DNA of 53,511 nt from an uncultured bacterium (GTDB lineage: Bacteria; Verrucomicrobiota; Kiritimatiellia; RFP12; CAIWXQ01), in assembly GCA_903861045.1 (NCBI GenBank), contig CAIOST010000360.1, positions 1 to 53,511 on the forward strand, written 5' to 3'. Shown here in pieces: positions 16,584 through 26,756 of the stretch (its first letter is position 1; each line of letters begins with the position of its first letter). The position numbers were made by a program, and so were the translations under genes. The notes beneath the pieces are model-generated. The model was not told the origin of the DNA. It saw nothing but the letters and a program-made list of their open reading frames with translations, and searched no databases.

Positions 16584-17533
16584 ACCGGTGCCCCATCACA
16601 TACGAGCCGTGCCAGGATGAAGCGCGCTACTCGCCGTCCGGGTTGCTCCTGCTATCGCCGAATCTCAAACAGTTGTTGGACTTCCCCTACGATGCCCAGC
16701 AACAGCGCCGCGAAGCGGTCATCCAAGCCGCGAAGATGTCCATCCAGGGCGTCCAGCCAAAACTGAGTGTCCGTCTCGACGCGAAAGCGGGGCTGTTCGA
16801 AATCGTGGATCGCGGCGGACGCTATATCATCAAACCCCAACATGACGCGTATCCCAATCTTCCCGAGAACGAAGGTCTCACGATGCATCTGGCCGGCCTG
16901 TGCGGGATTGACACGCCGCTCAGCGGCATGGTGCGCTGTGCCGACGGCTCATGGTCCTATTTCATCCGCCGCTTCGACCGTGTCGGTCACAACGGCAAGC
17001 TGCCGGTCGAGGACTTCGCCCAGCTCGCTGGGTTGAGCCGCGAGACGAAGTACGACTTCAGCATGGAGCGGCTCGTGAAGATCCTGGACGTCTACTGCAC
17101 GTTCCCCGCCATCGAGAAAGTGAGGCTTCTCAAGCGGTGCCTGTTCAGTTTCATCGTCGGCAACGAAGACATGCACGTCAAGAACTTCTCCCTGATCACC
17201 CGTGACGGAAAAATCATGCTGGCTCCGGCGTACGACTATCTCAGCACGACCGTTGCCTTCCTGAGCCTCGGCCAACGCCTCGATCAGATCGAGGAGATCG
17301 CCCTACCGCTCCAAGGCAAGAAACGCGGCCTCACGCGCAACACCTGGGTCGAATATTTTGCCAAAGAGCGGCTCGCCCTTCCCGACAAGATCGTCGGAAA
17401 GGTTCAAGCCGACATCCGGTCCGCCGTCCCCTTGTGGAAGACCTGTCTGGCGGAATCCTTGCTTCCGCCAGAACACCAGATGCTCTATGCCCGTCTCCTC
17501 GACCAGCGCCTCGCAGTGCTGGGCATCGCCTGA
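16580..17533 (+). CDS. HipT/HipA-C-like kinase toxin (module 2)
   Basis: MSIQGVQPKLSVRLD, YIIKPQ, YFIRRFDR, IVGNEDMHVKNFSLI, LAPAYDYL. Confidence 0.9.
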   Translation: MNRCPITYEPCQDEARYSPSGLLLLSPNLKQLLDFPYDAQQQRREAVIQAAKMSIQGVQPKLSVRLDAKAGLFEIVDRGGRYIIKPQHDAYPNLPENEGLTMHLAGLCGIDTPLSGMVRCADGSWSYFIRRFDRVGHNGKLPVEDFAQLAGLSRETKYDFSMERLVKILDVYCTFPAIEKVRLLKRCLFSFIVGNEDMHVKNFSLITRDGKIMLAPAYDYLSTTVAFLSLGQRLDQIEEIALPLQGKKRGLTRNTWVEYFAKERLALPDKIVGKVQADIRSAVPLWKTCLAESLLPPEHQMLYARLLDQRLAVLGIA

Positions 17534-17682
17534 CGCTCACTTCTTCTTAGTAGTAGGAGTTCTTCTTGTCCCAGTTGGGTGGGAGTTGGCGCGTCAGTTC
17601 CGCGCCGCGGACCAGGAGCGGATGTTTCACGTCCATGCCGTTGAGCCGGAACAATGCCCCAGAGGAAGCTCTGGCCTGGACT

Positions 17683-17700
17683 GCCTGCCGGCCGGCAGGC
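17683..17700. repeat. 18-bp perfect palindrome
   Basis: GCCTGCCGGCCGGCAGGC. Confidence 0.7.
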
Positions 17701-17850
17701 CGCGGCGGCGGGCCGGGTTGCTGGAAAAGCCAAGGATGGCGCGGGTATTTACCTCTCGGCGACGTTAATCTGCATGTTAAGGGCTACGCCCCAAAGCCGC
17801 TGGTGGCCGGTGCTATTGACGCATGTCCCAACTTTTGCCATGCTCCCCCC

Positions 17851-18792
17851 ATGACATCGCTGCGTCAGACCGCTAATGGCACGAATTCGCCCCGGGCTGG
17901 CCGAGGCAGCGCGGAGTGTGCCGAAAAGCGATTGCTTATCCCTCCGACACAAATGATGGTTCCAGGCGCGGTATTCGTGCACGGCATCTCGGCGCACCGC
18001 GCCGTCTTGTCCCGGGAACAATGGCGTTCCCAAGGAATGATGAAAGGCAACGCGGTGACCGTCGTCGCCAAAGGCGAGGCCTGGATCACCCTGAGCGGCA
18101 GGAAATACCGCCTGCGCACCGGTGATGCCCTGTTTATGACCAATGACACGGTATATGAAAGGGACCTCGCCCGCATCACGGAATCAATCGATGTCATGTG
18201 GATGTTCTTTGACGCGCATTTTTCCACGCACCTCAGTCTGTTCAAGCTCTACCCTCCGCCGGACTGTCTGACGGGCGGGGCTGCGCGGACGATCCGTCGT
18301 TTGATCGGCGGAGCGATGCGCGAGTGGCGCAGCGCGGATCCCGCCCGGGAGATCAGGCTCGGCAGCCTAAGTCTGGAGGTGCTGGCAACTGCCTACCGGG
18401 CGCCGTGCAACGAGGTGTTGCGTCCGCAAGTAATCTCCTCGCGACCGGCCGCTTGTCCGCCGGATAACTTGGCGCCGGTCCGACGCGCCATCGATTTCAT
18501 CGGTGGCCATTTCAGCGAACCCTTGACCTTCGGTCAGGTCCTCGCCCAAACGGCGTTCTCCTCCGGCTATTTCTGCCGGCTGTTTCATCGCCTCACCGGC
18601 TTGTCGCCCATGCAGTACCTGGAGCATGTGCGCATTCAGGAATCCCGGCGGCTGCTCCTCAACACCGCAGCCACGATACGCGCGGTCGCCGAACAGGTGG
18701 GATTCCCCGACCCGTACCATTACAGCCGTGTCTTCCGGCGTGTCCAGGGCATGAGCCCGGCCCATTTCCGGCAGCGGATCACCCGCGGATGA
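17851..18792 (+). CDS. AraC-family transcriptional regulator
   Basis: Cupin-like N-terminus (KGEAWITLSGRKYRLRTGDALFM) and C-terminal double HTH (AFSSGYFCRLFHRLTGLSPMQYLEHVRIQESRRLL...VGFPDPYHYSRVFRRVQGMSPAHFR). Confidence 0.9.
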   Translation: MTSLRQTANGTNSPRAGRGSAECAEKRLLIPPTQMMVPGAVFVHGISAHRAVLSREQWRSQGMMKGNAVTVVAKGEAWITLSGRKYRLRTGDALFMTNDTVYERDLARITESIDVMWMFFDAHFSTHLSLFKLYPPPDCLTGGAARTIRRLIGGAMREWRSADPAREIRLGSLSLEVLATAYRAPCNEVLRPQVISSRPAACPPDNLAPVRRAIDFIGGHFSEPLTFGQVLAQTAFSSGYFCRLFHRLTGLSPMQYLEHVRIQESRRLLLNTAATIRAVAEQVGFPDPYHYSRVFRRVQGMSPAHFRQRITRG

Positions 18793-18904
18793 TGCGTGGC
18801 AGGTTCGGACCGTTGGGCATGACCTTTTTCAGGTCAATAGCGTCCATCCCAAACATCAACCCGGTCCATGGCCGTGCGCCGCTGTTCCCCGTAGTATTAC
18901 GCGC

Positions 18905-21177
18905 ATGGAAGTCAATAAGAGGATGTCCGGGATATCTTCCCGCTGGCAGGCAAGCCAGCTGTCGGCCGTTCGGGGCGAACTGGAGGCCTACTACGCCGGC
19001 TTTCCGACCCCGCTTTCCTCGTTGGAGGCGGCCTTGCATGAGATCCACGCGCGCCATCCCGGGGGGTCGCCGTTTCGCATGAAGGCTGCCGGCTACCAAT
19101 TGATGGCCGAACATTGCCCGGTGAAGGTATTCCGTCACTATCCGTTCTATTTCGAGATCGATGTGAGCAAACCGCGGACCGACCTGGGAAGCGGCGGCAT
19201 CGGCGGATGGATGCGTGGCACCCCGTTCGGCGCGCAGCTCACCGACCAGGGGAATAACTGGCATGGACCGTGCGGCGCATGCGGGCTGTCGTGGGGATGG
19301 CCGGTGATGGACGACAATCACCTCTGCCTGGGGAACGACGTCGTGTTCCAGTTTGGTCTTAACGGCCTGATTCGGCAGGCCAAAGCGCGGCAGGCGCGGG
19401 CCAGTTCCGACATCGAGCGCGAGTTCCTGGATGCCGTCATCGCCGGAAACTGCGCCCTGCTGCGGATCGCCGACCGGTTGGCCGCGGAGGCGGAGCGGAT
19501 GCTGGCCGGGGAAAGCGAACCGGCCGTGCGCGCGCGACTGGCCCGCATCGCGGCAACGGCCCGCCGTGTTCCGGGCGAACCGCCGGAAACATTTTTTGAG
19601 GCGGCGAACACGCTGCTGTTCATGCGGGAAACCGTGCAGTGCTGGAAGGCTCCGGGATCAGCATGCTCGGACACCTCGACCGCATGCTGTGGCCGTTCTA
19701 CGAGCGAGATGTCGCCCGCGGCACGCTAACGCGCGACAGCGCGAAGGAGCTGTTGGCGTGCCTGCTCCTCTTTCCGGCGACGCGCCTGGATCTCCACGCC
19801 AGCGGCAATCATGTCGGGACCAATATCTCGGTGGGCATCGGCGGCTGTGACGCAGACGGCCGCCCGGTCTTCAACGCCGTGACGGAGATCATCCTGGAAG
19901 TATACCGCGAACAGCGGCTGATCGACCCCAAGCTCCACGCCCGCGTCGGCCGGGATTATCCTGCGGCGTACCTGCTGCGCGTCGCGGAGTTGGCCGCCTC
20001 CGGCCAGAATGGCCTGGCGATCTTCAATGACGATGTCATCATCGCCGCGAACGAAAATGCGGGCAAGGCTCTCCGCGACTGCCGGCTGTATGTTGGCGGC
20101 GGCTGCCAGGAAAATGTCCTGGAGAATACCGAACAGAACAGCCGGGCGACCATCTACCTGAACCTTCTGCAGGTGTTGCTGATGGGTTTGGACCCGGGGC
20201 GGTGGCAGTGGTTCGCGGAGCGGGAGTCGCTGCCGATTGACGACGCGGTTCTGTGCGCTACCTTCGACGATTTCTATCGTGGGTTTCTTGGCCGGTTGCG
20301 CCGCGTTGTGGCGGCGTATGTCGCCCAGCGCAACCGCACCGAGCGCGAAGGATGGCGGTACAACCCTTGCCCGCTGCTCTCCTCGACCATGCGGGATTGC
20401 ATCGACAACGCGCGGGACATCACACAAGGCGGGGCGCGTTACCATGCCGGCAGCGTCGGTCTAACCGGGATCGGCACCCTGATCGATTCGCTTTTCGCGA
20501 TCCAGGAGATGGTTTACCGCCGCAGGGAACTGACCCTGGCGGAATTGCGGACCGCGCTGGCGGCCGATTTTTCCGGGTGCGAGGCCTTGCGCGCCGAACT
20601 CCTGCGCCTGCCCAAGTACGGGCAGGACGACGCCGGTATGCGCAACTTTTCGGCAAAAGTGTTTGCTGATCTGGCCCGCGTGGCGGAAGGCGCGACCAGT
20701 TCGCGCGGCGGCCGCTATGAGGCGAGTCTCTTTGCCTTCCGATCCTTCACGGATTTCGGCGAAAAGACCGGGGCCACGCCGGACGGGCGCCGGGCCGGGG
20801 AATACCTTTCGGCCGGCATGGGGCCGAGCCTGCCGGCCCTGACCAAGGACGCGAGCATCGGGCAGACGTTGCGCGCCCTGGAGCCGCTGGACCTGCGCGC
20901 GTACCCGGTCGTCGCGGTCTTTGACCTGAAACTTCCGGCCACGCCCGGATCGTTTCCGCCGGCGATCCTGGTGCCGGTCATCCAACGTTTCATCGCCGCC
21001 GGCGGGTCGGTGCTGCAGATGAACATCGTCGACCCGGAGTTGCTGCGCGAGGCCAAGACGCACCCGGAGCGGCACCCTGACCTGGCGGTGCGTATCAGTG
21101 GGTACAGCGCCTACTTCACCACGCTGCCGGAAAACGTCCAGGATGAGGTGATCAACCGCGCGGAGGCAAGCATATAA
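18905..21177 (+). pseudogene. Pyruvate formate-lyase-like glycyl radical enzyme, split by a frameshift near 19640
   Basis: ORFs 18905-19729 and 19639-21177 read as one protein if one base is restored at ...RETVQ/VLEGSGISMLGHLDRMLWPFY. Cys motif GGGCQENV and C-terminal glycyl-radical motif VRISGYSAYF are present. Confidence 0.8.
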
Positions 21178-21201
21178 GCGACACGGGACAGGGATCGTCT
21201 G

Positions 21202-21522
21202 CCTGTGGACGGCGGGCAACATCGAAGTGCTGCTGCCAATGCTGATGGACAACGGCATCAACGGTATCTGGTGCCTAGAGCGCGGATCCGGGATGGCCCC
21301 GGCGGCGATCCGGAAAAAATGCGGTCCCTGCTCCTGGGCGGCGGCATTCCCAAGGAAGCGTTGATCGAAGGGCCGGCGGCGATCGACCGGGAGATTGACC
21401 GCCTGTTGCCGCTGATCCGCGAGGGAGGATACCTTCCGGCGCTGGATGACGTGGTGCCGCCGGAGGGCCCCTTCGATACGTATCGCTTTTTTGTGAACGC
21501 CCTGCGCGCCGTGGTGCCGTGA
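21202..21522 (+). pseudogene. C-terminal remnant of uroporphyrinogen-decarboxylase (UroD/MtaA-type) domain protein
   Basis: IEVLLPMLMDNGINGIWCLERGSGM... then, after a frame change, LLLGGGIPKEALIEGPAAIDREIDRLLPLIREGGYLPALDDVVPPEGPFDTYRFFVNALRAVV. Confidence 0.6.
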
Positions 21523-22209
21523 TCACCGGGCGCCGGCGGATGCCGATCGGACGAGAATCATCTGCAACCCCGTGAGCGGATCAAGAACCTCAAGTAAAGC
21601 AACACTACGGGTAACTGCTCAGGCACCCGTGTGCAGTGTTCGGGGTGGCAGGGCGGGGCCGCCGGGGAGAAGGTGGGTAATGCTAGATGCTACGCGCGCA
21701 AGGAAAAGCCCGCAGATCATCGTCAACCGTACTCGTCGGCCGTACTCGTTGACCGGAGAAAGTGAGGTAGCTGGTGACGCGTACGGGCAACGAGCGGGAG
21801 GGCGAGACAACGATGCCAATTGACAACGATCGCGACAACGATCAACTGATCTTGCGGCGTCGCAGCTCCCCGGTGGGCTGGCCCCACCGGCAGCAAAGAT
21901 CCGAGCAAAGATGCCAAAACTTAAAAAAGGAAATGGTGTGGCGCGAGGAGCAGCCGGTACGTCAACACCTCGCGCAATTACATCTTCTGTTTTTTTTATT
22001 CTTCTAGGTGGCGCGGATTGCTCCGCGCCGGCGGCACAAGGCCTGGCCCCTCGAAGCGCCCCAACGCAAATAAGGATTGTCAGTGGCAAGACAACGTGGC
22101 AATGTTCATACAGAATAAAGTTGGCCGTGGGGGAGTCTGCGTATACGGCTAAGGCGCCGCCATGTGAGGCACGCCTGGCGAGCCGTGCGGGCGTGGAGGA
22201 GTACTTGCG

Positions 22210-22899
22210 ATGTTAAAAACTGGAAGACGCATTCGTGTGCTGCTGGCCGATGACCAGCGGATCATGCGAGAAGGTCTGCGTAAATTGTTGGAAGCAGAGG
22301 ACGATTTCGAGGTGGTCGGGGAGGTGGCTAACGGGCGCGAGGCCGTGGCGAAGACCCAGCAACTGCGGCCGGCGGTAGTGCTCATGGATATCGGTATGCC
22401 GCTACTCAATGGGTTGGAGGCTGCCCGGCAGATTCGGCAGTCTGTGCCGGATGCCAAAGTGCTCGTGCTGTCCGCGCATAGCGAGGATGCCTATGTCCAG
22501 CGCGCGATGGCCAGCGGGGCGGCAGGGTATTTGAGTAAGCAAACCTCGGGCGCGGTGTTGGCCAACGTCATTCGAGCTGTCGCCGGGGGTAAGGTTTGTT
22601 ATTCCCCCCCCGTTGGGCAGCGTCTTCGTCAGCGCGATGCGCAGGCACGGAGTGGCGAAGCGTGGTCAGGGGGGGCTTTCGCCCGGCTGAGTTCGCGCGA
22701 GGTGTCTGTGCTTCAGTTGATCGCCGAAGGCGAGGCCAACAAGCAAGTCGCCGCTAACCTTGGTATTTGCGTCAAGACCGTGGAGAAACATCGGGCTAAT
22801 CTGAGGCGCAAGCTCGATATTCATGATACGGCCAGTCTCACGCGCTACGCCATGGGTGCAGGGATTATCGAAAGTTATGACATGGTGAAGATGATGTGA
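22210..22899 (+). CDS. NarL/LuxR-family response regulator
   Basis: REC (IRVLLADDQRIMREGL...VVLMDIGMPLLNGLEA) and LuxR HTH (LSSREVSVLQLIAEGEANKQVAANLGICVKTVEKHRANLRRKL). Confidence 0.92.
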   Translation: MLKTGRRIRVLLADDQRIMREGLRKLLEAEDDFEVVGEVANGREAVAKTQQLRPAVVLMDIGMPLLNGLEAARQIRQSVPDAKVLVLSAHSEDAYVQRAMASGAAGYLSKQTSGAVLANVIRAVAGGKVCYSPPVGQRLRQRDAQARSGEAWSGGAFARLSSREVSVLQLIAEGEANKQVAANLGICVKTVEKHRANLRRKLDIHDTASLTRYAMGAGIIESYDMVKMM

Positions 22900-23030
22900 G
22901 GGGGGGCTGTCAGCGGGATGCGCCCGATGTGGACGCCACAGCGAAAAGGGTAGTGAACGTGGCGGTTTGAAATGGTAGTTTCTTCTTGGCGTCCTTTTCT
23001 TCACTTCCAGACAAAAAGGCTGATGCGGCG

Positions 23031-24806
23031 CTATTTAGCGGCGTGTTGTTTTAGCCAGTTTGCCTCGGCGGTTTTGCCGTGCGCCAGGGTGGCGGTGTCC
23101 ACCAGCGTCATGCCGCACTTCCGGCATTTTTCCGGTTTGTCGGAGACAACTTCGACGTCCTCGCTCATGGGGCAACTGTAGAGTTTGGGTAGGAGGAGGG
23201 CGGTGGGTGGTGCGGCCGGTGGGGGCGGGGGCGCCTTGGGAACCGGGATTAGCGTCATGCCGCATTTCGGGCACTTGCCGGGTTTTTCGGCGTGCACCGC
23301 TGCATGTTCCGGCATGGGGCAGGTGTAATAGTCCACGGCGGTGACCGCTGGCCAGCGCGACCGCGGCTCGGCCTCGGCCGGCACGAGCGCCATGTGGCAA
23401 AGCGGGCAGTCTCCCGGGTGTTGATAAACAATGGCCACATGCTCGGGCATGGGGCAGACAAACGAGGGCGCTGCCAACGGGGTGGGGAGGGGAGCGGCCG
23501 GCGGGGGGGCGGCGGGCGGGGTGACGGAGACAGACGCGCTGGCCGGGGCGGGCACAGGGGTCATCTTTGCGATGGCGTCGCGCAATTGACTTTCCGAATC
23601 GAGCAGGAATTGGCCAGACGTGACGATGCGTTCGCCCTCGGCGAGCCCGCTCAATATCTGGTAGTGCTGATCGGCGCCGCGCGGGCCGAGCGTAACCAGG
23701 CGTGGTTCAAACTTTCCGCCAGCCAGGGCCACGAACACGGTATTGCGCTCGCCGCTGCGCAGGATCGCCGTATCCGGCACGAGCAGTGCCTGTGCGGCCA
23801 GCTCCGCGTGGATTTCCACGGTGGCAAACATGCCGGGCTTGAGATAGTAGCCCGGGTTGTGAAACTCCATGCGAATGCGGACGGTGCGGGTCTTCTCGTC
23901 CACGGTGGGGTAGATGAAGGTTACGCGCCCGCGGAATTTGCGGTCCGGCAGGTAGGCGAGGGTGACGAGCGCCTCCTGCCCAATGCGGAGTAACGGGGTG
24001 TCTTGCTCGAAGATTTCGGCCTGAACCCAGACCAGTCCCAGGTCGGCAATGCGGTAGAGGTTCATGCCGGCCTCCACCATCTGCCCCTCCACGGCGTTGC
24101 GTTCCACCACGATACCGTCGCGCGGGGCAGTGATGCGGAGCGTCTTGCGGGGCTGCTGGGTCAGTTGCAGTTCGGCGATCTGATCGTCGGAGATATCGAA
24201 GTACTTGAGTTTGGTCGCGGCGCTGGCCTTCATGCCTGCCAGCGCGCCCGTGGTGTCGCGGGAGGCCAGGATGTATTCAGTCTGGGCGCTGTACAGTTCC
24301 GGGGAGTAGATTTCAAAGAGCGTATCGCCGCGATGAACCTGCTGCCCCGTGGCATTGACGTGTAGTTTCTCAATCCAGCCGCGGAATTTAGTAGTTACGT
24401 CCGCGAGAGAGGTCTCGTCGTACGCCACCGTGGCCACGGTGCGCAGTGTGCGCTGCAGCGGTCCCAAGGTCGCCAGGGCGGTGCGCAGTCCCATATTCTG
24501 GGCGGTGACCGGGTCGATGGTGATCTGGGGGGTGGCGGTGTTGGCTTGCCCCCGTACCGGAGTGAGGGCCATGCCGCAAATCGGGCAATCCCCGGGGTGA
24601 TCCTGAATCACTTGCGGGTGCATGCCGCAGGTGTAGAGTTGTTTGGCGGGGGCAGTCGCGGATTGTGGCGCGCGCGCGAAAGGGCCGCGCCCCAGCCAGA
24701 TGCCGCCGGCCAAAGCCAGCAGGGCGCAGGCGCATAGCAGCCATCCCGTATGGCGTGGCGTGGGTGCGGTGGGGTGGTCTTTCATCACGTAACTCCTTAA
24801 TTTCAC
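23031..24806 (-). CDS. CusB-like RND efflux periplasmic adaptor with four heavy-metal-binding motifs
   Basis: Adaptor fold (GQQVHRGDTLFEIYSPEL...ITAPRDGIVVERNAVEGQMVEAGMNLYRIADLGLVWVQAEIFEQD). N-terminal YTCGMHPQVIQDHPGDCPICGMAL plus three C-terminal CPMxxx...CPxCxM-type motifs. Confidence 0.9.
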   Translation of the reverse strand: MKLRSYVMKDHPTAPTPRHTGWLLCACALLALAGGIWLGRGPFARAPQSATAPAKQLYTCGMHPQVIQDHPGDCPICGMALTPVRGQANTATPQITIDPVTAQNMGLRTALATLGPLQRTLRTVATVAYDETSLADVTTKFRGWIEKLHVNATGQQVHRGDTLFEIYSPELYSAQTEYILASRDTTGALAGMKASAATKLKYFDISDDQIAELQLTQQPRKTLRITAPRDGIVVERNAVEGQMVEAGMNLYRIADLGLVWVQAEIFEQDTPLLRIGQEALVTLAYLPDRKFRGRVTFIYPTVDEKTRTVRIRMEFHNPGYYLKPGMFATVEIHAELAAQALLVPDTAILRSGERNTVFVALAGGKFEPRLVTLGPRGADQHYQILSGLAEGERIVTSGQFLLDSESQLRDAIAKMTPVPAPASASVSVTPPAAPPPAAPLPTPLAAPSFVCPMPEHVAIVYQHPGDCPLCHMALVPAEAEPRSRWPAVTAVDYYTCPMPEHAAVHAEKPGKCPKCGMTLIPVPKAPPPPPAAPPTALLLPKLYSCPMSEDVEVVSDKPEKCRKCGMTLVDTATLAHGKTAEANWLKQHAAK

Positions 24807-24820
24807 GCCTGCTTGGGGCG

Positions 24821-26206
24821 TTAGGGGGAGGCGGCGGGTGGTAGTTCCGCCGCCGCAGGGTGCGTCGCCAGGTCGGTGTCGAGCGGGACGCCCGTGGCGC
24901 GTTCGAGGCTGGCCGCCTGCATCCCCAGGGTCCCTGCCGCCATGACCGCCATGACACGGGCATTCAGCAGGAAGCGTTGACTCTCCAGTAGATCCATGAA
25001 GTCAACCTGGCCGGCCTGGTAGCCGGCTTCGCTGGTGCGGAAGCGCGCTTCCGCCTGCGGTACGAGTTCCTGCCGGTAGAGTTCTACGGTGCGCCGCGCG
25101 GTATTCAGTTTGAACGCGGCATCCTGTACGTCGAACGCGCTCCGTTGCCGGGCGGCCGTCAGGGACGCTTCGCTCGCGGCCTGCATTAGCTCGGCTTCCC
25201 GCACGCCCGCCGCGCTTTTGTCGCGCCAGATTGGCAGCTCCACGCCGATGGTGACCATCACCATGTCGGCATCCCGGCCTATATGGCGGTATTCCAGTCC
25301 GAGCTGGTAGTCTGGCAGGCGCTCCTTCTGCATCAGTTGACGTTCCAGATCGTAGCGGGAGGCACGTGCGGTTGCGAGGCGCACCTCCGGACGGTTAGCG
25401 GCGGCCTGCGCCTGCAGTTGTTGCAGTTGGGCTGCTGCCGGTAGCGGGGGGATTTCGGTCAGGGGGCCCACCGGCGCATCCGCCGGGCGGCTCAAGAGCG
25501 TGTTGAGGCGCGCTTGCAAGGTGTTTTCCTGGGCCGCGAGTTCCAGCAAGCGCTGCTGCAGCATGGTACTCTCGGCCTTGGCCTTCAGCACATCCTGCTC
25601 GGTGCGCTGGCCGGTAGTGTACATGGCTTCAGCGAGCTTGGCCATGCGACGCAGCATTTCTTCGTCCTTGCGCGTGATCGTGGCGGCCTGGCGTACGGCT
25701 TGCAGATCAAAGTAGGCTTCTTTGACCATCATCCGCACATCGCGCGTCATGGTTTCCAGATCCTGCTGCATGATGGTGACGTCGGCGTGCGCCACTTGTG
25801 CGCGCAGCTCGCGCTTGCCGAACCAGGGGAAGGTCTGTTCGACCATGAAACGTTTTTCGCCCGTGTTGGGCCAGCGCCCCCCCTCGGTCGCATCCATGCC
25901 GCCATATTTGAACATGGGGTTGGGCAGGGCACCCGCCTGCGCTGGACGCTCCTGCATCGCCTCCCACTTGGCGCGCAAACTGGCCAGTTCCGGATTGCTC
26001 TGTATGGCCAGTACCACGGCCGCCGTGAGGGTCAGATTGGTGGCGTCGCTACCCGCTGAAACGAGCGGTGACACGCCGGCTAGCAGGCTAATCAGGAGCA
26101 GCGCCTGCCAGCGGCCGCGGCACGCGGCGAGTTGCGCTACGCTCGTACTGGCCAGCCTGCGTGGGCACGCTACGACGTGCCTGGTTATGCTTTTGCTTGT
26201 CGCCAT
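24821..26206 (-). CDS. TolC/CusC-family outer membrane efflux protein
   Basis: LTAAVVLAIQSNPELASLRAKWEAM...YQAGQVDFMDLLESQRFLLNARV; next to the CusB-like gene. Confidence 0.9.
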   Translation of the reverse strand: MATSKSITRHVVACPRRLASTSVAQLAACRGRWQALLLISLLAGVSPLVSAGSDATNLTLTAAVVLAIQSNPELASLRAKWEAMQERPAQAGALPNPMFKYGGMDATEGGRWPNTGEKRFMVEQTFPWFGKRELRAQVAHADVTIMQQDLETMTRDVRMMVKEAYFDLQAVRQAATITRKDEEMLRRMAKLAEAMYTTGQRTEQDVLKAKAESTMLQQRLLELAAQENTLQARLNTLLSRPADAPVGPLTEIPPLPAAAQLQQLQAQAAANRPEVRLATARASRYDLERQLMQKERLPDYQLGLEYRHIGRDADMVMVTIGVELPIWRDKSAAGVREAELMQAASEASLTAARQRSAFDVQDAAFKLNTARRTVELYRQELVPQAEARFRTSEAGYQAGQVDFMDLLESQRFLLNARVMAVMAAGTLGMQAASLERATGVPLDTDLATHPAAAELPPAASP

Positions 26207-26367
26207 GTCCCCCCTACCTAATCCTTTTTTCCATCATCATCGGGGTCGATGGTAACAATAAGTAGCAGGCTCGTCATGTATGAAACGTTGGACACGCGGA
26301 AGGTGGCGTTGGAAAGCGGTGCCTCCCTGCGGTTGTCACCGCACGCCCAAACCGCCGCTTGCCAAGG

Positions 26368-26736
26368 TTACTTGCAGCATTTGCTGGCGCAGGCACCACC
26401 CTGCCCGGTGGCTTCCGTGGTGGCTGGTTTTTTGGTCGGGGTGGTCGCAGCTGTTTGTTCCAGCGTGATCCCTTCCTTCTCCATCTTGGCGATGTATTTG
26501 GCTGCATCTTTCTTAAACGTGGCCGGGCAACCGCCGCAGCAGAAGTACACGCGCTTGCCCTGGACATCGGTGAAGAGGTTGGTGTTGATCTCGCTGCCCA
26601 TGATCGGGCAGAGGGTCTGCTTTTTGATCGCCGGCGATTCGGCGCCCTGGGCGGCCGGAGGCGCTTCATTCCCGCGGACGGCGCCAACGGACAGGATCAG
26701 TAACAAGGCGCCAGCCGCGACATGGATCGCTTTCAT
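26368..26736 (-). CDS. Secreted YHS/TRASH-like metal-binding protein
   Basis: Signal peptide, then LCPIMGSEINTNLFTDVQGKRVYFCCGGCPATFKKDAAKYIAKMEKEG; Cys-rich tail GGACASKCCK. Confidence 0.8.
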   Translation of the reverse strand: MKAIHVAAGALLLILSVGAVRGNEAPPAAQGAESPAIKKQTLCPIMGSEINTNLFTDVQGKRVYFCCGGCPATFKKDAAKYIAKMEKEGITLEQTAATTPTKKPATTEATGQGGACASKCCK

Positions 26737-26756
26737 CGGTGTTCCTTTGTGGTTCG

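Noticed and set aside
702-17533. Chromosomal integron cassette array explaining the TA clustering
   Set aside because: No integron integrase and no attC-like sites recognised between modules. The sigma pieces are the shared element instead. A dedicated attC scan could still be run.
17549-17650. Minus-strand tail LFRLNGMDVKHPLLVRGAELTRQLPPNWDKKNSYY* as a gene remnant
   Set aside because: Reads plausibly as a protein C-terminus but is too short, and I could not assign it to a family.
21806-21842. Three copies of gacaacgat near 21.8 kb as an iteron array
   Set aside because: Copies are only 9 bp with uneven spacing and no associated replication or regulatory gene; likely chance.
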